Notes under the pieces: generated by a model
What the model was told of the DNA's origin: nothing
Database searches by the model: none
The model's input: only the letters and a program-made list of their open reading frames with translations
Translations under genes and position numbers: made by a program
Part shown: positions 44,476 to 52,723 of the stretch, piece by piece
Layout: every line of letters begins with the position of its first letter
Position numbering within the stretch: the stretch's first letter is position 1
Source: Ohtaekwangia koreensis
GTDB lineage: Bacteria > Bacteroidota > Bacteroidia > Cytophagales > Cyclobacteriaceae
Length of the DNA stretch: 64,000 bases
NCBI RefSeq assembly: GCF_900167975.1
Contig: NZ_FUZU01000005.1
Location: forward strand, 67,001 to 131,000
Direction: 5' to 3'

Positions 44476-44544
44476 ATGACCAAATCACTCTTTTGGGCTG
44501 TTTCTTATATAGTGGGCTTACTATTTTCTTATTCAAGTTGGTAG
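44476..44544 (+). CDS. Possible 22-residue small membrane peptide
   Basis: MTKSLFWAVSYIVGLLFSYS plus SW: a short basic start followed by one likely membrane helix, ending in Ser-Ser-Trp. It lies alone in the 259-base gap between azoR and the DUF2461 gene and is followed 18 bases later by a hairpin, giving a complete small transcription unit. A purine-rich CAGGG precedes the ATG. There is no homologue I recognise; short hydrophobic frames also arise by chance. Confidence 0.3.
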   Translation: MTKSLFWAVSYIVGLLFSYSSW

Positions 44545-44562
44545 AATTGTATATTGCCGGGC

Positions 44563-44595
44563 ATAGTCTCCCGCGTGTTGCACATGCGGGAGACT
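44563..44595 (+). terminator. Hairpin before the DUF2461 gene
   Basis: agtctcccgc (44563-44572) pairs perfectly with gcgggagact (44586-44595); a further GTG/CAC pair inside, offset by two bases, extends it. A GC-rich stem without a long T tract. Probably ends transcription from azoR or the small frame at 44476. Confidence 0.5.
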
Positions 44596-44679
44596 TGTCG
44601 GTTATAAATAATTTTAAGCTATGCTGATCTTTTTCATTAACTTTTTGTTAAAGGTCAACAACGTAATTATACAATCCCT

Positions 44680-45369
44680 GTGAGTAATCCGGTTATAGAA
44701 AAATCAACCCTCGAATTTTTAGAAAAGCTTTCTGCGAATAACGATCGTGATTGGTTCAATGAACATAAAACGCAATATGCGTTGGCCAAAGAAAATGCAG
44801 AGCAGTTTATGGATGCTTTGATAGCAAAAATGAATGTGCACGATCAGTTGGAAACGCCATCCGGGAAAAAAAGTCTGTATCGTATTTATAGTGATGTCCG
44901 TTTCTCGAAAGATAAAGCTCCTTATAATCCGCGATTCTCCGGGTATCTGAGACGTAGTAAACCGTTGCTTCGTGGTGGATACTATATTCGTATCAAACCA
45001 GGTGATTCGCGTATAGCCTGTGGGTTTGGTAGCCCGAATGCAGATGATCTGAAAAGAATTCGTGAGGATATTTCTGGTAACTATGATGCATGGAAGAAGC
45101 TTCTTAACACGAAGTCCATCAAACAAAACTTTGGGCAAATGGAAGGCGAGCAGGTAAAGACTGCTCCCCGTGGATTTTCGGCCGATGATCCTGCTATAGC
45201 GTTATTGCGCTATAAACAATTCTGGTTCGAACGAAAATTTACCGATCGTGAAGTAGCCTCACAGGACTTCCTAAAACAAGTAAACGATACCTATAAATCA
45301 ATCCGTCCTTTTTTCGATTACATGAGTGAATTGTTAACAACGGATTCGAATGGAGAGCCATTGTATTGA
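44680..45369 (+). CDS. DUF2461 (TIGR02453) family protein
   Basis: 229 residues from a GTG start. Matches the DUF2461 family throughout: STLEFLEKLSANNDRDWFNEHKTQYALAKENAEQFMDALI, KKSLYRIYSDVRFSKDKAPYNPRFSGYLRRS and GGYYIRIKPGDSRIACGFGSPNADDLKRIREDI. The family is common in Bacteroidota and Proteobacteria and cytosolic, with no known biochemical function; the conserved Arg, Lys and Asp pattern has been taken as a possible nuclease-like or ligand site. It is followed by the AraC gene 94 bases later. Confidence 0.88.
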   Translation: MSNPVIEKSTLEFLEKLSANNDRDWFNEHKTQYALAKENAEQFMDALIAKMNVHDQLETPSGKKSLYRIYSDVRFSKDKAPYNPRFSGYLRRSKPLLRGGYYIRIKPGDSRIACGFGSPNADDLKRIREDISGNYDAWKKLLNTKSIKQNFGQMEGEQVKTAPRGFSADDPAIALLRYKQFWFERKFTDREVASQDFLKQVNDTYKSIRPFFDYMSELLTTDSNGEPLY

Positions 45370-45423
45370 TCAAGCCTACAATCCTACATAAACATGTTGT
45401 AGCTACAACCCAGTCTTTATATG

Positions 45424-45437
45424 TCCGTTAGACGGAG
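45424..45437. promoter_or_regulatory. TCCGTTAGACGGA palindrome upstream of the AraC gene
   Basis: TCCGT-TAG-ACGGA at 45424-45436, 28 bases before the AraC start. It differs by one central base from TCCGTTAAACGGA at 33914-33926 upstream of the cytochrome c gene. It could be an operator shared by the two promoters. Confidence 0.4.
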
Positions 45438-45463
45438 CATTCTCTCGTTAGAAGTAAATTCAA

Positions 45464-46429
45464 ATGAAGACTCAGACCCTTTCCTATCGTGACGTTGCTA
45501 CTTTTTTTCAGCAGACATCTGTTGCTGATTCACCCGGTCTTATGAAGCGTGTTTCGGGTAAACAACCCTGGGGTACACTGGAAGAAAAGATTCTGTCAGG
45601 CGACCATTACAGGTTTATGGAATATGCAGTTTGTCCTGTCGGAAATTTCCGCATGCAATACCAGGAAGAGCAAATGCCGAACAGTATAAATATATGTATA
45701 GCATTGCAGGGCGAGGTTGGTGTAACGTTGAAAGAGAGTGGCATGTCGGCAGTGTTAACGGGGTTGCGCCATCATTCCATGTATGCGTATGAGCAGGAAT
45801 ATGACTTGATTGTACGGAAGAATATACATGGTATACATATAGCACTGGACCGTGAATACTACGCGAACCTTTTATGTGATAACGATCGGTGGACTGCATC
45901 ACTGAAAGAAAAACTTCTAAGACGTGAGTTTGTGATGCATGGCGATGCTGTGCTTGAAAACGAAATGCAGCAAGTGATTCGAACGATAAGTAATAATACG
46001 CTGAGCGGTAACTTGCGCAAACTTTTGATCGAAGCAAAAATTTTAGAACTGGTTGCGTTGCAGATCAGTCAGTTTATGGCAGTAGAAAAAGCTAGAGGTA
46101 ACATTCCGAAGTTGAAGCGCAATGACATCGATACATTCCACGATTTGCGAATATACCTCGACTCACATTTTACAGAAGACACGTCATTGTCATCGCTTTC
46201 GCGGATGTTCGCTCTGAATGAATTTAAACTGAAGAAAGGCTTTAAAGACTTGTTCCAATCAACTGTATTCGACTATATATATGATCTGCGTATGAATCAT
46301 GCACATCATTTATTGATGGATCAGCGAAAATTTGTCAATGAGGTTGCCAGCGAAGTAGGGTATAAAAATCCAAATCATTTCTCTACCGCATTCAAGCGGA
46401 AGTTTGGAGTTTGCCCGAGTGACATTTAA
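45464..46429 (+). CDS. AraC-family transcriptional regulator
   Basis: 321 residues. The C-terminal AraC domain (about 225-321) has both HTH motifs: LSSLSRMFALNEFKLKKGFKDLF and FVNEVASEVGYKNPNHFSTAFKRKFGVCPSDI. The N-terminal part (1-220) has a cupin-like strand pattern (NICIALQGEVGVTLKESGM), probably ligand binding, but no clear ligand motif. It belongs to the PchR-like subgroup with the helix LLMDQRKFVNEVA. It may control a neighbouring gene or be a distant regulator; convergent with paaC. Confidence 0.9.
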   Translation: MKTQTLSYRDVATFFQQTSVADSPGLMKRVSGKQPWGTLEEKILSGDHYRFMEYAVCPVGNFRMQYQEEQMPNSINICIALQGEVGVTLKESGMSAVLTGLRHHSMYAYEQEYDLIVRKNIHGIHIALDREYYANLLCDNDRWTASLKEKLLRREFVMHGDAVLENEMQQVIRTISNNTLSGNLRKLLIEAKILELVALQISQFMAVEKARGNIPKLKRNDIDTFHDLRIYLDSHFTEDTSLSSLSRMFALNEFKLKKGFKDLFQSTVFDYIYDLRMNHAHHLLMDQRKFVNEVASEVGYKNPNHFSTAFKRKFGVCPSDI

Positions 46430-46489
46430 AGGGACTACCGGTGTTTAGTGGTTATGGTGTGAATATATACTATATAAATAGTAACTGTT

Positions 46490-47239
46490 TTACCATTCTG
46501 CAGCGGGATCAATCCTAAATACTTCCGACATTTCGTCCAGCAGGGGTTGCAGATGTTCAGTATGTTGTCCGTTGCGGCCACCGGTTACAGGGGTTACTAT
46601 ATGCCAGTCGGGGAGGTGCAAGTTTGTTTGTTGTATAACGGCCTCTACTTTCAGAATCCATTTTTCTTTTAAAACCTTCTCACCCTCAAATATACCTTTG
46701 TCTATTAATTCTCCTTCGAAAGGAGATTCTTCAAAAATTCCAAGTGCATAGGGCAATGTAAATTCCAGTGACTGTTGAAGTCTTGTAATGCTCTCTTCGG
46801 TGGCGGTTCCAAGTTTTTTTATAAACGTGTTTGCGTGTAAGGTGTGGTATAGCAATTCTCCTTTGATTTTTCGTGCTAGTTCTGCCAAAGGTTGAAACGA
46901 TGATTGCGCAAGCATTTCAAAGCGGAGCGCTTCTGCGGTATCAAAAAGGAAATGACGGATTAAACTAAAGTCATATTCGCCATTCGGTAATTCTACCAGT
47001 ATACAATTATGGAATTGATTGGCATTGCGCATGAATGCAACCGTGTCGGGTGCTTGTTCTCCGAGTTGTTGGAGAATCTGGTATAAAGCATAGCTCTGCC
47101 CGACTTTATCTTGTGCCATAGAGGAGAACGCTATATCCTCTTCAAGCAGCGGACCGAAGCCTGTCCACTCTGAATTACGATGCCCGAGTATGAGTTGATC
47201 ATCGGCTATTTTATATAGGAGTTCTTTTATGGCATCCAT
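46490..47239 (-). CDS. paaC: 1,2-phenylacetyl-CoA epoxidase subunit PaaC
   Basis: 249 residues, normal length. PaaC is the structural partner of PaaA in the ring-epoxidising complex PaaABCE, and shares its ferritin-like fold but lacks a working di-iron site: where PaaA has DEVGHAQ, this protein has DKVGQSY. It also has WTGFGPLLEEDIAFSSMAQDKVG and GGRNGQHTEHLQPLLDEM near the end, both PaaC landmarks. Eleven bases separate it from paaB, so it is in the same operon. It acts in aerobic phenylacetate catabolism. Confidence 0.94.
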   Translation of the reverse strand: MDAIKELLYKIADDQLILGHRNSEWTGFGPLLEEDIAFSSMAQDKVGQSYALYQILQQLGEQAPDTVAFMRNANQFHNCILVELPNGEYDFSLIRHFLFDTAEALRFEMLAQSSFQPLAELARKIKGELLYHTLHANTFIKKLGTATEESITRLQQSLEFTLPYALGIFEESPFEGELIDKGIFEGEKVLKEKWILKVEAVIQQTNLHLPDWHIVTPVTGGRNGQHTEHLQPLLDEMSEVFRIDPAAEW

Positions 47240-47250
47240 TTGAGTTTCGG

Positions 47251-47859
47251 CTATGACTGGCGTTCAAGAAATAATTTTAATTTGTCGCCTCCTTTGTAAT
47301 CAGAGGCATCGCGAAATTTTTTTTCCGGCAATGTGTTCCAAAGATCTTTTTCCTCCGGTGTGGTAAAACGTATAGTGCTTGTGCGGATGGCCCATACGTT
47401 GTATACCATTTTATCGTTGTTAAATTGTTGTTTTGCAATGAACATCGCTTCTTCCGGAGTAGAAGCTTCCACCGTTCCGATATGCTGATGTTGCTTGCCG
47501 CGTTTCAATAAGTGATAAATTTCAAATGATGATTTAGTATTGTTTTGTGTTACCGGTTCTTCGATTAAAGTATATACATTCTGACTACCTTCTGTTGTTG
47601 GTGATATATGTACATCGCGCGTATCCGTAACATACAATGAGGTGCAGGTAAATCTTCGGGTAAATGTTTCTTTCGCTAATACATATGCCATCTCCAGATC
47701 GGGCGCATGTACGGCACCTTCGTGTTGGAAGGGTTTACCTTCTTTAGGTTGTACGAATACTTCAAATGTACCAAACTGATCCAATGCAGCTTTCGGTATT
47801 ATATTTCCGGCAGTTCCTACAACCGGCAAACGATTTACTCTCGGATCAAGCGATTTCAC
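47251..47859 (-). CDS. paaB: 1,2-phenylacetyl-CoA epoxidase subunit PaaB, tandem duplicated
   Basis: 202 residues, about twice the usual 95 of Proteobacterial PaaB. Two copies of the PaaB fold are visible: residues 31-83 (TFEVFVQPKEGKPFQHEGAV ... SLYVTDTRDV) and 111-163 (SFEIYHLLKRGKQHQHIGTV ... NVWAIRTSTI). Each has the F-E-V/I start, the H-x-G-x-V strand and a helix of the AYVLAKETF/AMFIAKQQF type. PaaB bridges PaaAC dimers in the complex. The fused form may replace a PaaB homodimer with one chain. It is followed by paaC in 11 bases; paaA lies 430 bases upstream across a gap with a gene on the other strand. Confidence 0.92.
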   Translation of the reverse strand: MKSLDPRVNRLPVVGTAGNIIPKAALDQFGTFEVFVQPKEGKPFQHEGAVHAPDLEMAYVLAKETFTRRFTCTSLYVTDTRDVHISPTTEGSQNVYTLIEEPVTQNNTKSSFEIYHLLKRGKQHQHIGTVEASTPEEAMFIAKQQFNNDKMVYNVWAIRTSTIRFTTPEEKDLWNTLPEKKFRDASDYKGGDKLKLFLERQS

Positions 47860-48046
47860 TCTATTTTATATATTTAGTATACGCATTTTATTTCCTGCTT
47901 GCTCTTCTCAGACACTCGGTCATTCCTGCTGATTTTGCTCTTCACGGTCTCTATATTCCACTTCTCCATTGCATCAACCTTTCCTGTTTTTCCGGCTTTT
48001 AAAAAAACTAATTCTTCTCTATTATCGTTGTTAAATTTCACCCACC

Positions 48047-48292
48047 ATGAAATACGTTGACTTCCTTATGGCGTTAGACCTGCTTTCGCGGTACTATCCG
48101 AAGTATCACTCGAACGAATTGTTTCTACTGGCGGACGACATCTGGAAATGGATTAACAATGAATTACCGGAAGACAGCAGCGCGCTGATTTATCTGAAGA
48201 GTCTCTATAGTTCTCCCACAGAAGCATTGTCGGCTGTGTGGAAAGAGATCTTGCTGATTACCGGATCATTCGCAGCCTTTCGAAGAAATTAG
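48047..48292 (+). CDS. Small protein encoded opposite the paa operon
   Basis: 81 residues on the strand opposite to paaA and paaB, filling most of the 430-base gap and ending 4 bases inside the paaA stop. It is likely real: codon choice matches neighbours and the sequence ([53 protein letters not shown]) reads as amphipathic helices with no frame damage. No signal peptide; cytosolic. Not recognised. It could affect paa expression by antisense transcription or by its product, both speculative. Confidence 0.55.
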   Translation: MKYVDFLMALDLLSRYYPKYHSNELFLLADDIWKWINNELPEDSSALIYLKSLYSSPTEALSAVWKEILLITGSFAAFRRN

Positions 48293-49272
48293 GCAAGCGG
48301 CATTATATATGCAGCCTTCGGTGACTGTAAAGCAGTTCTCACCCACCTTCCTCTCTCTTCTGCAATCCTTCTTACTTCCAGTCGCTCTTTGTTACAAGGG
48401 CCATCGCCATTAATAACGCGTTTGAATTCTTCCCAGTCAGGTTCGGTATAGTCCCATCGACCAGTCTCCTGATTCTTCTTCAGTTTTTCATCCGGTATAG
48501 TAAAGCCGAGTTCCCAGATCTTGGGTATATACATATCAAGAAACTGATTCCGCGTATCGTCATTCGTTGACATCTTTACTTTCCATTTCATCAGCACTTC
48601 TGTGTGCGTAGAAATTTTATCTGCAGGTCCAAAGAAATGCATCATCGGAGTCCACCACCGATTGATCGCTTCCTGGAACATCTGCCGTTGTTGTGCTGTA
48701 CCCGTTGCCAGGTATATAACACAATGATGTCCATATTTTAAATGAAAGGATTCTTCTGCGCAAATTCTTTCCAGCGCTCTGCAATACGGGCCGTAACTTC
48801 CTTTCGCGTTCGCGAGTTGATTAACAATAGCACCGGCATCTACCAGCCAGGAAATGAAACAAGCATCAGCCCAGGTATAGGCAGGATAATTAAAGATGTT
48901 CGAATATTTTGATTTACCAGAGATGAGATCATCGATCATCGCTTCACGCGATTTACCAAGAGTTTCTGCTGCACTATAAAGAAGTTGAGCATGACCTACT
49001 TCGTCCTGTACTTTGGCCATGAGGGCGAGTTTTCGTTTGAAACCAGGAGCTCGCGTAATCCAGGTTCCTTCCGGCAATGCTCCAATGATTTCGCTATGCG
49101 CATGCTGTTCTATCATGCGGATCAATTGTTTGCGATATAGCTGCGGCATCCAGTCTACAGGTTCAATCTTCTCACCGCGATCGATGCGTGCTTCAAACGC
49201 AGCGAGTTGTACTGGATCTTCCTGTAGACTTTCGGTTTGAATTCCTTCGAATGTATTACCTCCACCGTACAT
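48289..49272 (-). CDS. paaA: 1,2-phenylacetyl-CoA epoxidase catalytic subunit PaaA
   Basis: 327 residues. A ferritin-like di-iron protein: the ligand motifs are [13 protein letters not shown] and [13 protein letters not shown] (both ExxH type), with an additional Glu in the preceding helix. PaaA activates oxygen and adds an epoxide to the ring of phenylacetyl-CoA. [17 protein letters not shown] and [15 protein letters not shown] are typical of the family. It is the first paa gene after the TetR gene. paaB and paaC are downstream; paaD is 13 kb away and paaE is not in the window. Confidence 0.95.
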   Translation of the reverse strand: MYGGGNTFEGIQTESLQEDPVQLAAFEARIDRGEKIEPVDWMPQLYRKQLIRMIEQHAHSEIIGALPEGTWITRAPGFKRKLALMAKVQDEVGHAQLLYSAAETLGKSREAMIDDLISGKSKYSNIFNYPAYTWADACFISWLVDAGAIVNQLANAKGSYGPYCRALERICAEESFHLKYGHHCVIYLATGTAQQRQMFQEAINRWWTPMMHFFGPADKISTHTEVLMKWKVKMSTNDDTRNQFLDMYIPKIWELGFTIPDEKLKKNQETGRWDYTEPDWEEFKRVINGDGPCNKERLEVRRIAEERGRWVRTALQSPKAAYIMPLA

Positions 49273-49291
49273 AGCTGTAGCCGCTAGGCAT

Positions 49292-49415
49292 TAATCGTTT
49301 ATCCGTTATTGGCTAACCGTTATCTGCAACCGTAGTTACCGGATACACATAACGATTAACCCATAACAGCAAAAGCTATTTACGATTAAAAAATGTTAAT
49401 ACAAACGATTGTTAG
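49292..49415 (-). promoter_or_regulatory. paa promoter and candidate TetR operator region
   Basis: The 150-base tetR-paaA gap has several CGTT/AACG half-sites: CGTT near 49296, 49305 and 49319, AACG at 49351-49354 and 49404-49407. CAAACGATTGTTAG at 49402-49415 is a near-palindrome resembling the CNAACGNNCGTTNG type I recall for a Thermus PaaR. On the minus strand, TTTG at 49405-49402 and TAGCTTTT at 49378-49371 are 23 bases apart, giving a plausible promoter. Confidence 0.45.
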
Positions 49416-49422
49416 TTGAAAT

Positions 49423-50034
49423 TTAGTCGTTTTTCTTTAAGCCGTTCACGAGCATGTCGGCGAGTTGAAAGCCGAGTTGTGAAGGGTCGATAGCTGAATC
49501 CGGATCATACCACATTGGCATCCAGTTCAGGGAAGAAAACAGCGTCATAACGGCAAGCTTCTTATCAATCGAGTCCTTAAACTCTTTGGTTTGAACGCCT
49601 TGCTCAATGATGCTTTTAAAGCGGTTGATGTAATTAATACGCATGAGCAAAAAATCGCGCAGGTAAGGCTGGCTTAAATGCCGGTGCTCATTCATGAATA
49701 CGGCAGACGCTGTAAGGTCTTTCGCCATAACTTGGATGTGACCTATAATTCCATTGCGAAGTTTCTCACTGGCAGATATATCTTTTTTACTTTCAACTTC
49801 TGCTAGTGATTTTTGAAATTCAGCAGCCATGTCGAAACACAGGCTTCTAAGAATTTCTTCTTTTGATTTAATGTGTGAATACAAACTGGCAGCTTCGATA
49901 CCCAGCAGGTGGGCAAGATCACGCATCGAAGCTGCAGCATAACCTTTCTCTTTAAAAAGTTCTGCTGCTTTTCTGATTACTTGTTCTTTCCTCGATAAGT
50001 TTGAAATGGCTTCACTCATAGTTTCAATCGACAA
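49423..50034 (-). CDS. TetR-family transcriptional regulator, probable paa repressor
   Basis: 203 residues. The N-terminal HTH (about 15-60) is typical: QVIRKAAELFKEKGYAAASMRDLAHLLGIEAASLYSHIKSKEEIL. The C-terminal ligand domain is helical and not specific. It lies immediately upstream of paaA in the same direction, 150 bases apart, and the gap holds candidate operators. Repression of paa genes with phenylacetyl-CoA as inducer is the usual role of paa-linked TetR proteins (PaaR); here it is inferred from position. Confidence 0.88.
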   Translation of the reverse strand: MSIETMSEAISNLSRKEQVIRKAAELFKEKGYAAASMRDLAHLLGIEAASLYSHIKSKEEILRSLCFDMAAEFQKSLAEVESKKDISASEKLRNGIIGHIQVMAKDLTASAVFMNEHRHLSQPYLRDFLLMRINYINRFKSIIEQGVQTKEFKDSIDKKLAVMTLFSSLNWMPMWYDPDSAIDPSQLGFQLADMLVNGLKKND

Positions 50035-50152
50035 TTACCTTAAAGTTACGGAATATCAATTCCCCTTAAAAGTAGTATTAGAAATTATGCAGAGAAAGGA
50101 AGTAAAAGAAAAATACAAAGTAATTTCAGGTAACGAGTGTTAGTTATATATA

Positions 50153-50189
50153 ACAAGTCCGAAAGTGTGTATTATACTTTCGGACTTGT
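50153..50189. terminator. 14-bp perfect hairpin between the barrel and tetR genes
   Basis: acaagtccgaaagt (50153-50166) and actttcggacttgt (50176-50189) pair perfectly around a 9-nt loop. It is 15 bases past the stop of the outer-membrane protein gene (minus strand) and probably ends that operon. There is no clear T tract. Confidence 0.75.
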
Positions 50190-50204
50190 GTAAATAGTAC
50201 GCTA

Positions 50205-51197
50205 TTAAAAAATCACACCAAAGCTAAAGGCATTAAGTTTAGGACCTTTACCTTCTTCAAACAGTTCGTTGATATCGTAATTAAAAAAGAGATCCGTAGA
50301 GCGATAGCCTATCTGCAGACGTGCACCATAGCGCAGGTTGTTCAGATAGAAGCTGTCGCGATCTTTATCTTTCTCGCGATCACCATCGTCTTTATATACC
50401 AGTTTAGAGTGACTTGATATTCTATAACCTATGTATGGACCAATGCCTATACGGAATGAATTACCATCGCCTTCCCATAAGCGTGACTTGCGACTGTTGT
50501 CACCAAAATCTATAACGGGTATAAGCGATGCTGTAACATACGATGCTGTTAATTTACTCTTTACAAAATTTACATCGCGTGTGTCTTGAACAAACTGTAC
50601 GCCATCATCAGTTTTCTGAATAAGAATGTTGTCTTCCTGAAACTTGAAATTATACCAGTTGACACCAAGTCCCCATTCGAGGAAAAACTTTTTGCCTAGC
50701 CGTGACCGTTGTATAGAAGACATGCCTACATACCAGGAGCCCCAGGGACGCACAGAATAGTTTGCATTGCTAGAAGGAAAACTTCCATCTTCCAGATAGT
50801 TATTTGTACCGAGCTCAAAGTTGAACGATTGCCATGTACGACCCCAGTGTCTGCTGTTGCGAACATCTACATGCCAATCACTATCATCGCTATCATGGTC
50901 GTGATCTTTATCATCGCCCTCACGTGTCCAGTATACTTCTTCACTATCGCCTTCTTTGCGCGTAGTATCTCTTTGTGCAAGTGCAGTGGTGTCGTTGTTC
51001 TCGAGCTTGGTGAGTATATTTTTGAAGAGCTCATTGTAATTATAGTTCTTGAGCACTTCCAAGTCTTTACGATCTTGTATAGTAAAGATTACACGGCTCG
51101 TTTTGCCTAACTCTACAATCACGGTATCACGCTTCTCCTGCGCTTTTACAGTGATGGTGAGTAATGTTATAGCTGCTATTAGAAATGTTTTTTTCAT
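50205..51197 (-). CDS. Outer-membrane beta-barrel protein
   Basis: 330 residues from ATG 51197 (signal peptide MKKTFLIAAITLLTITVKAQ); an earlier ATG at 51230 overlaps the upstream gene. After an acidic stretch (EGDDKDHDHDSDDSDWHVD) the C-terminal two thirds is amphipathic strands with aromatic girdles (FFLEWGLGVNWYNFKF, YVTASLIPVIDFG, RIGIGPYIGYRIS, LFFNYDINELF) ending FSFGVIF, so an eight-to-ten stranded barrel is likely. The His/Asp-rich loop could bind metal ions. Third gene of an ECF sigma operon, and a likely target of it. Confidence 0.8.
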   Translation of the reverse strand: MKKTFLIAAITLLTITVKAQEKRDTVIVELGKTSRVIFTIQDRKDLEVLKNYNYNELFKNILTKLENNDTTALAQRDTTRKEGDSEEVYWTREGDDKDHDHDSDDSDWHVDVRNSRHWGRTWQSFNFELGTNNYLEDGSFPSSNANYSVRPWGSWYVGMSSIQRSRLGKKFFLEWGLGVNWYNFKFQEDNILIQKTDDGVQFVQDTRDVNFVKSKLTASYVTASLIPVIDFGDNSRKSRLWEGDGNSFRIGIGPYIGYRISSHSKLVYKDDGDREKDKDRDSFYLNNLRYGARLQIGYRSTDLFFNYDINELFEEGKGPKLNAFSFGVIF

Positions 51198-51204
51198 ACT
51201 TGAT

Positions 51205-51996
51205 TTACTTGTTTTGTCCACGTTTTTCATTTTTAAAATTCAGCGCCAGAATTTCATTTTTCTTCTGCCTTAGTTCGCCAACAGGGTCTTGATTATTTTT
51301 AAGATCCTGTGCTTTCTTCAGCAGCTTCTTAAACGTAGATGGTTTCTCTTCATCATCGGTTGCTTCACCTGAAACATTTTTATTTAAATAGCTATTTGTC
51401 TCCTCTGCACTAAACACAAGGGTAATGCTTGATTGTGTAAGAACTACACGTTCTTGCTGCGCAATTACAACGTCTGTAGTTTCTGCATGAGAAGGTTCTT
51501 CTATTTTTTCTTGTGATACTTCCGTTTCAGCGAAAAGCTTTTGTGTTGCTTCAGTTGGTGAAGTAGAAACCGGAGGTATATACTTTTCTTCTTTTTGTAT
51601 TTTATCATCAGTTTTTTGTTCGATCGAAGGCGCTATTTTTTTCAACGGGGTAACTGCATCTGTTTTTTGTGATTGATTGATAACAGGATCGCCAGCCTGT
51701 TGTGGTGTTATATTATGGCTCTCCTCTTTTGCAGGAGAAGTTGTTGATGGTATAGATTCGCTCTTGCGTGCTATAGTAGAAGGTGAAGGAGATATAGCAT
51801 TGTTTCGTGTTGAAGACCAAAGTATATATCCAGCTACAGCCAGCAGTAAAAGTGACGCAGCCACTTTCCACCACAAACCAGGTTTGCTATTTTTATTATC
51901 AAGGCCGGCTTCAATCCTATCCCACGTGCTTGCCGGAGCCGGCTTTGAAAAACCTTCGAGTTTTTCACGAAACAATTTGTCAGGTTGCTGATTCAT
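51205..51996 (-). CDS. Single-pass membrane protein, probable anti-sigma factor
   Basis: 263 residues. A 40-residue cytosolic N terminus (LFREKLEGFSKPAPASTWDRIEAGLD) precedes one helix (WWKVAASLLLLAVAGYILW, about 43-61); the rest is a periplasmic Ser/Thr/Pro/Lys-rich linker and a short C-terminal helix (FKKLLKKAQDLKNN). This is the standard layout of Bacteroidota anti-sigma-like proteins that sit between an ECF sigma and an outer-membrane gene. It overlaps the sigma gene by 17 bases. No zinc anti-sigma motif is seen, so the role rests on layout and position. Confidence 0.78.
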   Translation of the reverse strand: MNQQPDKLFREKLEGFSKPAPASTWDRIEAGLDNKNSKPGLWWKVAASLLLLAVAGYILWSSTRNNAISPSPSTIARKSESIPSTTSPAKEESHNITPQQAGDPVINQSQKTDAVTPLKKIAPSIEQKTDDKIQKEEKYIPPVSTSPTEATQKLFAETEVSQEKIEEPSHAETTDVVIAQQERVVLTQSSITLVFSAEETNSYLNKNVSGEATDDEEKPSTFKKLLKKAQDLKNNQDPVGELRQKKNEILALNFKNEKRGQNK

Positions 51997-52567
51997 CGTT
52001 GCTTATTTTTTGATTCGACATCCAGTCGTGTTCTGTTAATTTTTTTTGCAGGTATACACGTGCTCTGCTCAATTGCGATTTAGACGTGTTCTCGCTTATT
52101 CCCAGTTGCTCTGCTATTTCTTTATGCGAGTACCCATCGATAGCATACAGGTTGAAAACAATTCGATATCCGGCAGGGAGTTCCTGGATGATGTTAAGAA
52201 GATCTTCTGTTTCGAGGTGATCGCTCAGGTTATCGTAATCCGGTTCGCGGTCTGCTTGTTCGAGTTCTGTTTCCAGATACATCGACCGGTTCCTGCGCAG
52301 GTGGGTAAGTGATTCGTTTACTACTATTCGTCTGATCCACCCCTCAAAACTTCCCTCACTTTTGAACTGATCAATCTTATCGAATACTTTCATGAACGCT
52401 GTTACCAGAATATCTTCAGCCTCCATTGAATCTTTGACATACCGGTAGCAGAGTCCATACATTTTGGACGAGTAAGTTTCATAAAGGCGTTTCTGAGCGC
52501 TTCTGTCGCGCTTCATACACCCTTCAATCAACTCATTTTCTTTGGACCGGTAAATCTTTAATTCCAT
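51980..52567 (-). CDS. ECF-type RNA polymerase sigma factor
   Basis: 195 residues: region 2 with MEAEDILVTAFMKVFDKIDQF and FEGWIRRIVVNESLTHLRR (about 47-90), and region 4 with GYSHKEIAEQLGISENTSKSQLSRARVYLQKKL (about 145-180). It heads a three-gene operon with an anti-sigma-like protein and a barrel protein. The operon probably responds to envelope state. The upstream 156 bases (52568-52723) hold no clear promoter element. Confidence 0.92.
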   Translation of the reverse strand: MELKIYRSKENELIEGCMKRDRSAQKRLYETYSSKMYGLCYRYVKDSMEAEDILVTAFMKVFDKIDQFKSEGSFEGWIRRIVVNESLTHLRRNRSMYLETELEQADREPDYDNLSDHLETEDLLNIIQELPAGYRIVFNLYAIDGYSHKEIAEQLGISENTSKSQLSRARVYLQKKLTEHDWMSNQKISNDESAT

Positions 52568-52723
52568 TTAAACGATTCAAAGCTAAGATGCTTATACGGA
52601 CGCAAGGGTTGCGTGGGACTAAAAATATTTGCTTTAGCGTTGCGCGGTATTACAAGTGATCAGGACATCACGAAGAATACTATCTCGATAGCCGTTGAGG
52701 AAGATAAAGAGTTTCCGGGAAAA

